Counted from the stretch's first letter, positions 1 to 5,546 are shown. The stretch is DNA of 5,546 bases from CAIUSP01 sp964594365 (GCA_964594365.1 CAZQMB010000038.1:1-5546), one strand, 5' to 3'. The notes: generated by a model from the sequence alone, not told the origin. Translations and numbers: made by a program.

Positions 1-833
1 TCTGGCAGCTTCGCTACCTGCTCCATCATCGCCGCTGGCCCAACCTCGATCAACCCAGGGACTTCAACGAAAAGGTGATCTGGCGGACCCTCTACGACCG
101 GCGACCGATCTTCGTCACCGCCTCCGACAAACATGCGTCCAAGCAGATGGCGCTCGAGCGATGCCCCTGGATACGGGTGCCCGAAACGATCTGGAATGGG
201 AGGGATGTTGCTGAACTGGTCGGACTCGATTTGCCCGAGCGCTGGGTGCTGAAGCCGAACAACTCGAGCCACAGGGTGATCTTCGGCGAGGGAGCGGTGG
301 GCGCCGAGCGCGCCCGGGAACTGGCGATCGAGACCGAGGGTTGGGCCGACACGCCCTATCAGCCGAATGCCCGCGCCGGAACCCGTCAGTACTGGTGCGA
401 GGCGGCGGCTGAGCACAATCTGCTGGTCGAGGAGCTCATCGGCAGGGGGTCGGAGCCTCCTGCAGACATCAAGTTCTTCGTCTTCCACGGACGGGTCGAG
501 GTGATCCTGATCTGTTCCGATCGCTACAGCGATCCACATCGTGCCTACCTGGACAGGGAGTGGAGGATGCTTCCCGTACGCGACAACAAACAGGAGACGC
601 GGGATGTCGAGCTGCCGGAGATGCGCGACCAGCTCATAGCCGCTGCTGAGGCAATCTCCGGGGACCTGGACTTCGGCCGTGTGGATCTCTACGAGGCCGA
701 TGGCGAGATCTGGTTCGGAGAGCTGACGCTCTATTCGGGCTCAGGCCTGACCAGGTTGATGCCCCACAGGTTCGATCGCGAGTGGGGAGAGTTTTGGACT
801 CTTCCATCGTTGGAGGAGGTCCGAGGCGCATGA
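1..833 (+). CDS. TupA-like ATP-grasp protein, copy 1 (5' end cut by window)
   Basis: This reading frame is open from the window edge (first full codon at 3) to a TGA at 831-833, giving 276 visible residues. It resembles the TupA-like ATP-grasp family, named after a teichuronopeptide synthesis protein; family members are thought to ligate amino-acid-type groups in cell-surface polymers. Visible marks, counted from the codon at 3, are FNEK then W..LYDRRP near the N-terminus, WVLKPNN (81-87, K84 a likely ATP contact), LLVEE (E143/E144), DIKFF (155-159), and RVDLY...GEIWFGELT with likely metal ligands D228 and E240. A GTG at 75 is not the start: it would cut off FNEK, and similarity to the next gene extends upstream of it. 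By alignment with that paralogue about 20 residues are missing. The loop after WVLKPNN reads SSHRVIFG and lacks the usual glycine-rich HGSG. Actual substrate unknown. Confidence 0.82.
   Translation, partial: WQLRYLLHHRRWPNLDQPRDFNEKVIWRTLYDRRPIFVTASDKHASKQMALERCPWIRVPETIWNGRDVAELVGLDLPERWVLKPNNSSHRVIFGEGAVGAERARELAIETEGWADTPYQPNARAGTRQYWCEAAAEHNLLVEELIGRGSEPPADIKFFVFHGRVEVILICSDRYSDPHRAYLDREWRMLPVRDNKQETRDVELPEMRDQLIAAAEAISGDLDFGRVDLYEADGEIWFGELTLYSGSGLTRLMPHRFDREWGEFWTLPSLEEVRGA
812..820 (+). promoter_or_regulatory. Ribosome binding site of ATP-grasp copy 2
   Basis: The string GGAGGAGGT lies inside the end of the upstream gene, nine bases before the ATG at 830. It is a strong Shine-Dalgarno match and favours ATG 830 over the in-frame upstream ATG at 782, which would overlap the preceding gene by 52 bases. 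Confidence 0.75.
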
Positions 834-1738
834 ACCCCATTTTGCGGCGGGTCTCGCATTCGGTTGGCAGGCGCTTGCCTCCGGGTATCGCGTGGAGGCT
901 TCGGTTTCTCAACGGCCACCGCCGTTGGCCGCGACTCTCCCCTCCCAGAACCCAGAACGAGAAGATCCTCTGGCAGATCCTCTACGACCGTAGACCGGAG
1001 CTCGTCACCTGTACCGACAAGCTTCTCGCCAAGCAGATGGTCGAAGCCAAATGCACCAGGGTTCGCGTTCCGACGACCTTCTGGAGCGGTGAAGATCTCG
1101 GCGAGCTGGCCGAGGTAGATCTCCCGGACCGATGGGTCCTGAAGCCGAACAACGCGTGTGGGTTGGTTATCGAGGGCAATGGCTCGCTGTCGAGTGATGA
1201 GGCTCGTTCGATCGCCGAGCGGACACGGGATTGGCTGAACGGCCCTCTCGATCCGGAAACTGCCTGGCGGTGGCCGTGGGCCTATTCACAGGTACGGCCC
1301 TGTTTTCTGGTCGAGGAGTTCGTAGGTGAGGAGCTCGGGCAGCTCGACTTCCGCGGGTTCGTGATCGGTGGCGAGCTCAGAGCGATCCTGGTCACTTGGC
1401 GCGTGACCGAGTATCCGCACGGCGAGTGCTCCTTCTACGACCCCGAATTCAATTTGCTGCCGGTAAGCCGCAAGGAGCGAGCGATCGCTCTCGATCGACC
1501 AGTTGCTCCCATCCCCGGCTTTCGGGAAGCCGTGGAGGAGGTCGCTGCGGCAAGCGGTCTGGATTCCACCCGAGTAGATCTCTTCTACTCGGGTGGAGAG
1601 CTCTGGTTCGGCGAAACCACCGTCTACCCATTGGACGGTTTGGTCCAGTACTGGCCTCGGAGTTTCGACTTCGAACTCGGTGCGTACTGGCCCGACCAAG
1701 AGCGCCTCCACTATTCAGCAAAGGCGGTGAAGGCCTAG
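830..1738 (+). CDS. TupA-like ATP-grasp protein, copy 2
   Basis: A 302-residue protein, close in length to the inferred full copy 1 and roughly half identical to it by eye over the N-terminal ~85 residues. This points to a tandem duplication. Marks seen: basic N-terminus, NEK (43-45), LYDRRP, WVLKPNN (102-108, K105), FLVEEFVG (159-166), LDFRGF (172-177; copy 1 has DIKFF), and RVDLF...GELWFGETT with likely metal ligands D250 and E262, spaced 12 apart exactly as in copy 1. No signal peptide or membrane span is evident, so it is probably cytoplasmic. The ATG overlaps the previous stop as ATGA, suggesting coupled translation. The glycine-rich loop is replaced by NNACGLVIEGNG and the usual segment after FGE by TTVYPLDG, so specificity may differ from copy 1. 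Ligase activity is inferred from the family; the substrate is unknown. Confidence 0.83.
   Translation: MNPILRRVSHSVGRRLPPGIAWRLRFLNGHRRWPRLSPPRTQNEKILWQILYDRRPELVTCTDKLLAKQMVEAKCTRVRVPTTFWSGEDLGELAEVDLPDRWVLKPNNACGLVIEGNGSLSSDEARSIAERTRDWLNGPLDPETAWRWPWAYSQVRPCFLVEEFVGEELGQLDFRGFVIGGELRAILVTWRVTEYPHGECSFYDPEFNLLPVSRKERAIALDRPVAPIPGFREAVEEVAAASGLDSTRVDLFYSGGELWFGETTVYPLDGLVQYWPRSFDFELGAYWPDQERLHYSAKAVKA
1565..1597. repeat. Perfect 14-bp inverted repeat inside ATP-grasp copy 2
   Basis: TCCACCCGAGTAGA (1565-1578) and TCTACTCGGGTGGA (1584-1597) are exact reverse complements separated by the 5-base loop TCTCT; one more G-T pair is possible at 1564/1598. The element codes for the RVDLFYSGG segment of the ATP-grasp active site. 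No T-run follows, so it is not a standard intrinsic terminator. It could act as an mRNA hairpin or be the trace of a template-switch mutation. Confidence 0.9.
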
Positions 1739-1747
1739 GCTCGCAAG

Positions 1748-2461
1748 ATGAGTTCTTTCGAGCGAATCCGAACCAACCTGTCGACCTTGCCGAGGACCGC
1801 GCGTCTGTCGATCCGCGATTGGCGCATCGGCCGCTCAGGCGCCGCCTACTCGATGTCTGCTCTCCAGCCGCTGATCGGCGACCGGTACCTGCCTTGGAGC
1901 ATCTATTCGGTAAACCCTGATCTCGCCCGCCAGGTCTGCAACGAGGTGGTGATCAATCGCAGAGAGAACATCCTCGAGTTCGGATCAGGCGTGATGACTG
2001 TGATCCTGGTAGCGCTTGCGCGCAATCTCGACCTTCCCCTCCAGATCCGATCGGTCGATCAGGACGCCGACTGGCTCGAGACGGTCGAACGGATGGTCGG
2101 AGATCCGGGTCCCGCAAGCATCGAGTTGATCCATGCGCCTCTCGTCGACTACCAAGGCGAGATGCCTCCGCCAGCGCCACTGCGCTGGTACGACATGGCT
2201 GGCGTGGCCGTTCCCGACCGGTCGGTCGAGCTCGCGATCGTCGATGGCCCAGCCGAGACCGCATGGTCGCGATGGGGGGCGCTGCCTTATCTGGAGCCGC
2301 GTCTCGCCGAGCGCTGCGCCTTCGTCCTCGACGACATCCACCTGTCAGGTATCAATCGAATCGCCAAGGACTGGCGAAAGCGGCTCGGGGGTGAGTTCGC
2401 AGTCGACCGGCAGTCGCTGGTCGAGTGGTACCGGCGCGGTGACTGCTGGGAGGTCGATTGA
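1748..2461 (+). CDS. Class I SAM-dependent methyltransferase-like protein (first of three)
   Basis: A 237-residue protein with a Rossmann-type methyltransferase core. ILEFGSG (75-81) fits the SAM-binding motif I. SVDQDADWLE, about 25 residues later, fits the acidic end of strand 2 that binds the SAM ribose. LAIVDGP (162-168) and FVLDDIH (192-198) resemble the strand 4/5 segments of the Methyltransf_24-type family. There is an N-terminal lead of about 60 residues and no membrane span. It likely modifies a sugar or small glycoconjugate, judging from the neighbours; neither acceptor nor methyl transfer itself is shown by sequence. It starts 9 bases after the previous stop with only a weak AGG (1737-1739) ahead, so it probably depends on readthrough translation from upstream. 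The end overlaps the next start. Confidence 0.75.
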   Translation: MSSFERIRTNLSTLPRTARLSIRDWRIGRSGAAYSMSALQPLIGDRYLPWSIYSVNPDLARQVCNEVVINRRENILEFGSGVMTVILVALARNLDLPLQIRSVDQDADWLETVERMVGDPGPASIELIHAPLVDYQGEMPPPAPLRWYDMAGVAVPDRSVELAIVDGPAETAWSRWGALPYLEPRLAERCAFVLDDIHLSGINRIAKDWRKRLGGEFAVDRQSLVEWYRRGDCWEVD

Positions 2462-3084
2462 GTTCGCCTCCCACCTACGACCGGCCGGGGCTTCGGGCAC
2501 GGGCGGCTTCGGCGCTTTCGGCGAGAGCCAGGAAGAAGCGCCTGAAGCTGTTCGTCGAGCAGATGGAGCCGACGGCAGGGGAGCGGATCCTGGATGTCGG
2601 ATGCGGTCGCGCAGGCTGGTTGAACGATCTCGACCCAGGTATCGAGGTGGTCGGGATCGATCGTGATCCCTCGCTCCCGGGCTATGACGGTCCGAATCGG
2701 GACTACCGACAGGGGGATGCTCTCGCTCTTCCCTTCGCAGACGGCGAGTTCGACATCGCGTTTTCGAACTCGGTGATCGAGCATCTCCTGCCGACTGATT
2801 GGGAGAGGTTCGCGAGCGAGATCCAGCGGGTTTCGAAGCGCTTCTTCGTCCAGACCCCCAACAGGTGGTTCCCGATCGAGCCGCACGTGCTGCTTCCCGG
2901 CTACCAGTTCCTTCCCCGCACACTCCAGCGGAGAGTCTGGCCGCTAGCAGTGAGAAACGAGCCCTTCGACGCGATCACTCTGCTCACTTCGAACGATCTC
3001 TCGAGTCTGTTCCCGAAGGCGGAGATCCTACGCGAGCGTGTTGGCCCCTCGACCAAGTCGCTGATCGCGGTCGGCCGATCGTGA
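2458..3084 (+). CDS. SAM-dependent methyltransferase, Methyltransf_11 type (second of three)
   Basis: A 208-residue protein with a clear class I methyltransferase order: RILDVGCG (43-50, motif I), VVGIDRD (64-70, acidic end of strand 2), GDALALPFADGEFDIAFSNS (86-105, motifs II/III) and VIEHL (106-110), typical of the UbiE/Methyltransf_11 group. TPNRWFPIEPH follows in the C-terminal half and may shape the acceptor site. The TTG start at 2458 overlaps the previous stop as TTGA and has GGGAGG (2448-2453) four bases ahead, a short spacing. A later ATG (MEPTAGERILDVGCG) would remove the basic N-terminal helix common in this family, so TTG is preferred. A probable O-methyltransferase acting on glycan or lipid-linked sugar, by context; the acceptor is unknown. 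Confidence 0.82.
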   Translation: MSSPPTYDRPGLRARAASALSARARKKRLKLFVEQMEPTAGERILDVGCGRAGWLNDLDPGIEVVGIDRDPSLPGYDGPNRDYRQGDALALPFADGEFDIAFSNSVIEHLLPTDWERFASEIQRVSKRFFVQTPNRWFPIEPHVLLPGYQFLPRTLQRRVWPLAVRNEPFDAITLLTSNDLSSLFPKAEILRERVGPSTKSLIAVGRS

Positions 3085-4097
3085 ACCGTCGCTCCTCGAC
3101 AGATCGCGCGGCGAGGACCGCGGTCAGGGGCTCGTCGGGTTCCGGCCTGTCTCTCCTGATCAAGCGGCTCCTCTTCGCAGTGAATCGCCTGCTGGACCGG
3201 GTCGCCGTTCCTGCCGGCGATCTCGGCAAGGTCAGGCTGAGCCTTACACCGGTGACCTACTACTCCCCCCTGCAGAGCCGTCGGTGGCTCGAGGAGAACC
3301 CCGAGCTGTGGCGCCGAGAGATCGATCTCAGGAGCATCGATTGGGACGTCGACCGGCAGTTCACCTGGCTGGAGGAATCGATCCGCGACTACATCGGGGA
3401 GGTCGATGCCGCCTCTCTGGTGGAGAGCGTCGAACAGCGCGGGATCAGTTTCAGGTTCGGACCGATCGAAGCCGAGGTGCTCCACTGCATGGTTCGATCT
3501 CTGGCGCCCGGAAAGGTCCTCGAGCTGGGATCGGGAGCCTCGACCGCGGTGATGTCGGACGCGGCGGCGCTGAATCTCGAGGTTGGCAGAGGGCCGTGTC
3601 GAATCAGGTGCGTGGACCCATTCGCGGCTGATCCGCTGCTTCGTCTGGAGCAGGTCGAGGTGACACCCGAACCCGGCCAACTCCTGGCCGTCGAGGCATT
3701 CGAGGCCCTCGAGCCGGGTGACATCTTGTTCATCGACTCGAGTCACAACCTCAAGGCCGGGTCTGAGCTGGTGAGGATCTACCTCGAGGGGATACCGGCA
3801 CTGGCCCCGGGCGTCTACATCCATGTTCATGACGTCTTCCTGCCCTACGCCTATCGACCGGAAGTGTTGAGCGACTTCTGGGACTTCCAGGAGACTGCTC
3901 TGTTGACGGCTTTGCTCATTGGCAATCCGTGCCTGGAGGTTCTCGGCTCGCTTTCCGCGATGCACGAATCCGATCCCGAGCGGCTGGTTGGGCTCATCCC
4001 GGATTTCGTACCGGGCCGATTGGAGCGGGGAATCGCTCCTGATCCTTCGACCGGGAACTTCCCTTCGAGTATCTGGTTGAAGACCATCGAGAGGTGA
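3081..4097 (+). CDS. Class I SAM-dependent methyltransferase-like protein (third of three)
   Basis: A 338-residue protein when started at GTG 3081, which overlaps the previous stop as GTGA. Motif I is KVLELGSGAST (145-155). RCVDPFA ends strand 2, DILFIDSSHN starts at 214, and HVHDVFLPYAYR lies around 248-259. This DSSH...HDVF pattern is typical of the Methyltransf_24-type enzymes common in polysaccharide and glycolipid loci. The ~140 residues before motif I contain a basic, hydrophobic stretch (SLLIKRLLFAVNRLL) that looks more like an amphipathic helix than a membrane span. No Shine-Dalgarno precedes 3081, and the first ~33 residues are Ser/Arg-rich and low-complexity, so GTG 3180 is a possible alternative start. 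It likely methylates a sugar hydroxyl; substrate inferred from context only. Confidence 0.77.
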   Translation: MNRRSSTDRAARTAVRGSSGSGLSLLIKRLLFAVNRLLDRVAVPAGDLGKVRLSLTPVTYYSPLQSRRWLEENPELWRREIDLRSIDWDVDRQFTWLEESIRDYIGEVDAASLVESVEQRGISFRFGPIEAEVLHCMVRSLAPGKVLELGSGASTAVMSDAAALNLEVGRGPCRIRCVDPFAADPLLRLEQVEVTPEPGQLLAVEAFEALEPGDILFIDSSHNLKAGSELVRIYLEGIPALAPGVYIHVHDVFLPYAYRPEVLSDFWDFQETALLTALLIGNPCLEVLGSLSAMHESDPERLVGLIPDFVPGRLERGIAPDPSTGNFPSSIWLKTIER

Positions 4098-4100
4098 TCA
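4090..4100 (+). promoter_or_regulatory. Ribosome binding site of the sulfotransferase gene
   Basis: AGAGGTGATCA spans the stop codon of the upstream gene (TGA 4095-4097). GAGGTGATC matches an extended complement of the typical 16S rRNA 3' end, not only the GGAGG core. It ends seven bases before the GTG at 4108, supporting that GTG as the start. Confidence 0.6.
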
Positions 4101-4107
4101 GCTGCCT

Positions 4108-4869
4108 GTGATTGGCAGTCGACAGCCGTCGAAATCCCTGCTGTCCGATCTCCAGATTGCTCCGCGGGTGGATCGGACGCGCCTGCTCCGGCGCTACCTC
4201 GGTCGTCGACCTGGGGCTCTCCCGCTACTCAAGGCATGGAAGTCGTTCCGCTCGAACGAGATCGTGTCCCGGTCATCCGACTTCTGCGTCGAGGGGTTTC
4301 CCTTCTCGGCCAATACATTCGCTTACTGCGCGGTCCTGGACGCGAATCCTGGGCTGGCCGGCGGGCATCACACCCATATGGAGGGGCAGGTGTTGCGGGC
4401 TGCGCAGTTGGGGATCCCGACCGCTCTGGTGATCCGTGATCCGCGGGACGCGGTGGAGTCTCTGGCGGTCTTCGATGGCGGCCAGGCAGCGGCTCGTCAC
4501 TTCGTCCCGGTCTGGGCCGACTACCACCACCGCCTCTCCACAGTTATCGAGGAAGGACGCGTGGTGATCTGCCCGTTCGAGCGCGTAGTCGCCGATCCAT
4601 CCTTCACCGTGCGCGCGATCAACGCCAGGTTCGGCACCGACCTCGCGATCCCCGTGTCTTCGAGCGAGGAGATCTCCCGACGGGCACGGGAGATGAGGAT
4701 CTCCCGAGGGATGGCTCCGCGAGATACCTACGAAGACTCCTTCTCCGAGAGCCTCGACGATCTCAGGAGGGCCATTCGCAGCCACCCGGATACCCCTCGG
4801 GCCATCGAGACCTACGAGTGGGTGCTCGGTTTCGCGCCGGACGAGGAGGAGTTGGCCACCTCGTCGTAG
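4108..4869 (+). CDS. Sulfotransferase-like protein (PAPS-dependent)
   Basis: A 253-residue protein, at the small end for soluble sulfotransferases. VEGFPFSANTF (61-71) fits the 5'-phosphosulfate-binding loop of PAPS-dependent sulfotransferases (compare YPKSGTTW in the classic enzymes). TALVIRDPRDAVESL (105-119) fits the 3'-phosphate-binding strand and helix (RDPRD, then Ser118). GGHHTHMEGQ, between the two, supplies histidines where a catalytic base could sit. No signal peptide or membrane span is visible. The family transfers sulfate from PAPS to a hydroxyl; in this setting a sugar hydroxyl is likely, but that is inferred. The gene follows the third methyltransferase by 10 bases and is the last rightward gene. 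Its final 18 codons overlap the convergent epimerase gene. The C-terminal acidic tail APDEEELATSS looks unconserved. Confidence 0.78.
   Translation: MIGSRQPSKSLLSDLQIAPRVDRTRLLRRYLGRRPGALPLLKAWKSFRSNEIVSRSSDFCVEGFPFSANTFAYCAVLDANPGLAGGHHTHMEGQVLRAAQLGIPTALVIRDPRDAVESLAVFDGGQAAARHFVPVWADYHHRLSTVIEEGRVVICPFERVVADPSFTVRAINARFGTDLAIPVSSSEEISRRAREMRISRGMAPRDTYEDSFSESLDDLRRAIRSHPDTPRAIETYEWVLGFAPDEEELATSS
4671..4707. repeat. Direct/inverted repeat cluster able to form two alternative hairpins
   Basis: GATCTCCCGA occurs at 4671-4680 and again at 4698-4707. Between them CGGGAGAT (4687-4694) is the exact complement of the shared ATCTCCCG. Either copy can pair with the middle element over 8 bp (loops of 7 or 4 bases), so the two hairpins exclude each other. 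The element lies inside the sulfotransferase gene and encodes the repeated Ile-Ser-Arg in EISRRAREMRISRG. It may be only a by-product of codon use. Confidence 0.6.
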
Positions 4870-5546
4870 ACCCAGCGGTAGGTCTTCTCCATGCCGTCGC
4901 GCAGCGAGATCGACGGCTCCCAGCCATAGATCTCGGAGATCATCGTGTTGTCACTGTTTCGGCCGCGCACGCCCTGGGGGGCATCGGTCAGGTACTCACG
5001 CTCCAGACTCACACCGGCTATCTCCTCGACCAGACCGACCAACTGGTTGATCGTCACCAGCTCGGCGCTTCCGAGGTTGACCGGTTCGCGCGAGTCACCG
5101 TCCATGATCCGCAAGGTTCCCTCGATGCAGTCGTCGATGTACATGAAGCTCCGCGACTGCTCGCCGTCTCCCCAGATCTCGATCGTGTCGGTCCCGTCGA
5201 TCACCGCCTGTGCCACCTTGCGGCAGATTGCTGCCGGGGCCTTCTCGCGGCCCCCTTCGAATGAGCCGTGGGGCCCGTAGACGTTGTGGTACCGCGCCAC
5301 TCGCGTCTCCAGCTCGAAGTCCTCGCTGAAGTGGCGGCACATCCGCTCGATGAAGAGCTTCTCCCAGCCGTAGCCGTCTTCCGGCATCGCGGGATACGCA
5401 TCCGCTTCGACGAGCGCGGTTGCATCGGGAGCGGTCTGGCGGTCGGCTGCGTAGACGCAAGCGGATGACGAGAAGAAGAACCTCTCGACCCCGGCGTCGC
5501 GGGACGCCAACAGGAGGTGACTCCCGATCAGGACCGAGAGCATGCA
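4812..5546 (-). CDS. gme: GDP-mannose 3,5-epimerase homologue (N-terminus cut by window)
   Basis: The visible 244 residues match GDP-mannose 3,5-epimerase, an extended short-chain dehydrogenase/reductase that converts GDP-mannose to GDP-L-galactose and GDP-L-gulose using bound NAD. Counting from Met at 5543, the catalytic set is SSACVY (Cys29), YGWEK (Tyr58, Lys62) and GGREKAPAA (Lys101). The spacings 29, 4 and 39 equal those of Cys145, Tyr174, Lys178 and Lys217 in the Arabidopsis enzyme as I recall it. Further hallmarks are RYHNVYGP, IWGDGEQSRSFMYIDDC, REPVNLGS and GVRGRNSDN. The NAD-binding GxxGxxG end lies beyond the window, and the frame continues off the edge, so Met 5543 is internal. 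About 90-115 residues are missing. It faces the sulfotransferase gene and overlaps it by 58 bases; promoter out of view. Other GDP-sugar epimerases are possible but fit less well. Confidence 0.9.
   Translation of the reverse strand, partial: CMLSVLIGSHLLLASRDAGVERFFFSSSACVYAADRQTAPDATALVEADAYPAMPEDGYGWEKLFIERMCRHFSEDFELETRVARYHNVYGPHGSFEGGREKAPAAICRKVAQAVIDGTDTIEIWGDGEQSRSFMYIDDCIEGTLRIMDGDSREPVNLGSAELVTINQLVGLVEEIAGVSLEREYLTDAPQGVRGRNSDNTMISEIYGWEPSISLRDGMEKTYRWVYDEVANSSSSGAKPSTHS
4840..4865. repeat. Hairpin in the convergent gene overlap, possible two-way terminator
   Basis: GACGAGG (4840-4846) pairs exactly with CCTCGTC (4859-4865). After one A-A mismatch, GG (4848-4849) can pair with CC (4856-4857), leaving a 6-base loop. 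It lies inside both convergent coding tails, where transcription from both sides must end or collide. No T-run follows on either strand, so a classic intrinsic terminator is not supported. Confidence 0.35.

Noticed and set aside
75..77. GTG at 75 as the start of ATP-grasp copy 1
   Set aside because: The frame is open to the window edge and the conserved FNEK motif and similarity to copy 2 lie upstream, so the gene simply begins outside the window.
741..750. Palindrome TCAGGCCTGA
   Set aside because: Ten bases within coding sequence, as expected by chance in GC-rich DNA; no partner site or gene boundary nearby.
782..829. Upstream in-frame ATG at 782 for ATP-grasp copy 2
   Set aside because: It would overlap the previous gene by 52 bases and has no suitable ribosome site, whereas ATG 830 has GGAGGAGGT nine bases ahead and an ATGA junction.
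1479..1490. 12-base palindrome GAGCGATCGCTC containing the cyanobacterial HIP1 octamer
   Set aside because: I noticed only this one copy; the HIP1 signature depends on high frequency, so it says nothing about origin.
2799..3080. Upstream extension of the third methyltransferase frame into the second methyltransferase gene
   Set aside because: The added sequence is an out-of-frame shadow of the second methyltransferase with no family-like content.
2901..3965. Long antisense open frame (354 residues) opposite the second and third methyltransferases
   Set aside because: Its composition is that of a mirror of the sense codons, it has no recognisable domain, and the sense strand carries clear methyltransferase motifs. 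Long antisense frames are usual in GC-rich DNA.
4429..4443. Tandem GTGATCC repeat
   Set aside because: Two 7-base units falling on the conserved V-I-R-D-P codons of the sulfotransferase; best explained by codon use.
1..5546. Apparent abundance of GATC and CGATCG
   Set aside because: Largely explained by frequent Ile, Asp and Arg codons in GC-rich genes. A k-mer count against a codon-preserving shuffle would be needed to claim selection or methylation avoidance.

Overview
The window is a fully coding, GC-rich stretch from a bacterium. The GC content (roughly 60-odd % by eye), the mix of ATG, GTG and TTG starts and the strong GC bias at third codon positions would fit a high-GC group such as the Actinomycetota. 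Nothing in the sequence fixes the phylum, so this is only a guess. There are no RNA genes, insertion sequences, CRISPR arrays or recognisable promoters, and no intergenic gap longer than about 10 bases.

Layout. Six genes run left to right (about 1-4869) as one tightly packed operon whose promoter lies upstream of the window. They are two tandem TupA-type ATP-grasp proteins (the first cut by the window edge), three different class I SAM-dependent methyltransferase-like proteins, and a small PAPS-dependent sulfotransferase-like protein. Three junctions are 4-base stop/start overlaps (ATGA, TTGA, GTGA) and the other two are gaps of 9 and 10 bases. A seventh gene runs right to left from beyond the right edge to 4812. 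It is a strong match to GDP-mannose 3,5-epimerase, with the four known catalytic positions at exactly the plant-enzyme spacing. The two convergent genes overlap tail to tail by 58 bases.

How they may work together. The content is typical of a surface-glycan or glycoconjugate locus: a nucleotide-sugar enzyme (GDP-L-galactose/L-gulose supply), likely O-methylation and sulfation of sugars, and ATP-grasp ligases of the TupA type that may attach amino-acid or similar groups. No glycosyltransferase, flippase or polymerase is in view, so the product is not defined here. Its chemistry (an L-hexose glycan that is methylated, sulfated and perhaps acylated by ATP-grasp enzymes) is inference.

The most notable non-gene signals are a perfect 14-bp inverted repeat with a 5-base loop inside the second ATP-grasp gene, exactly over its metal-binding motif, and an imperfect hairpin inside the convergent gene overlap.
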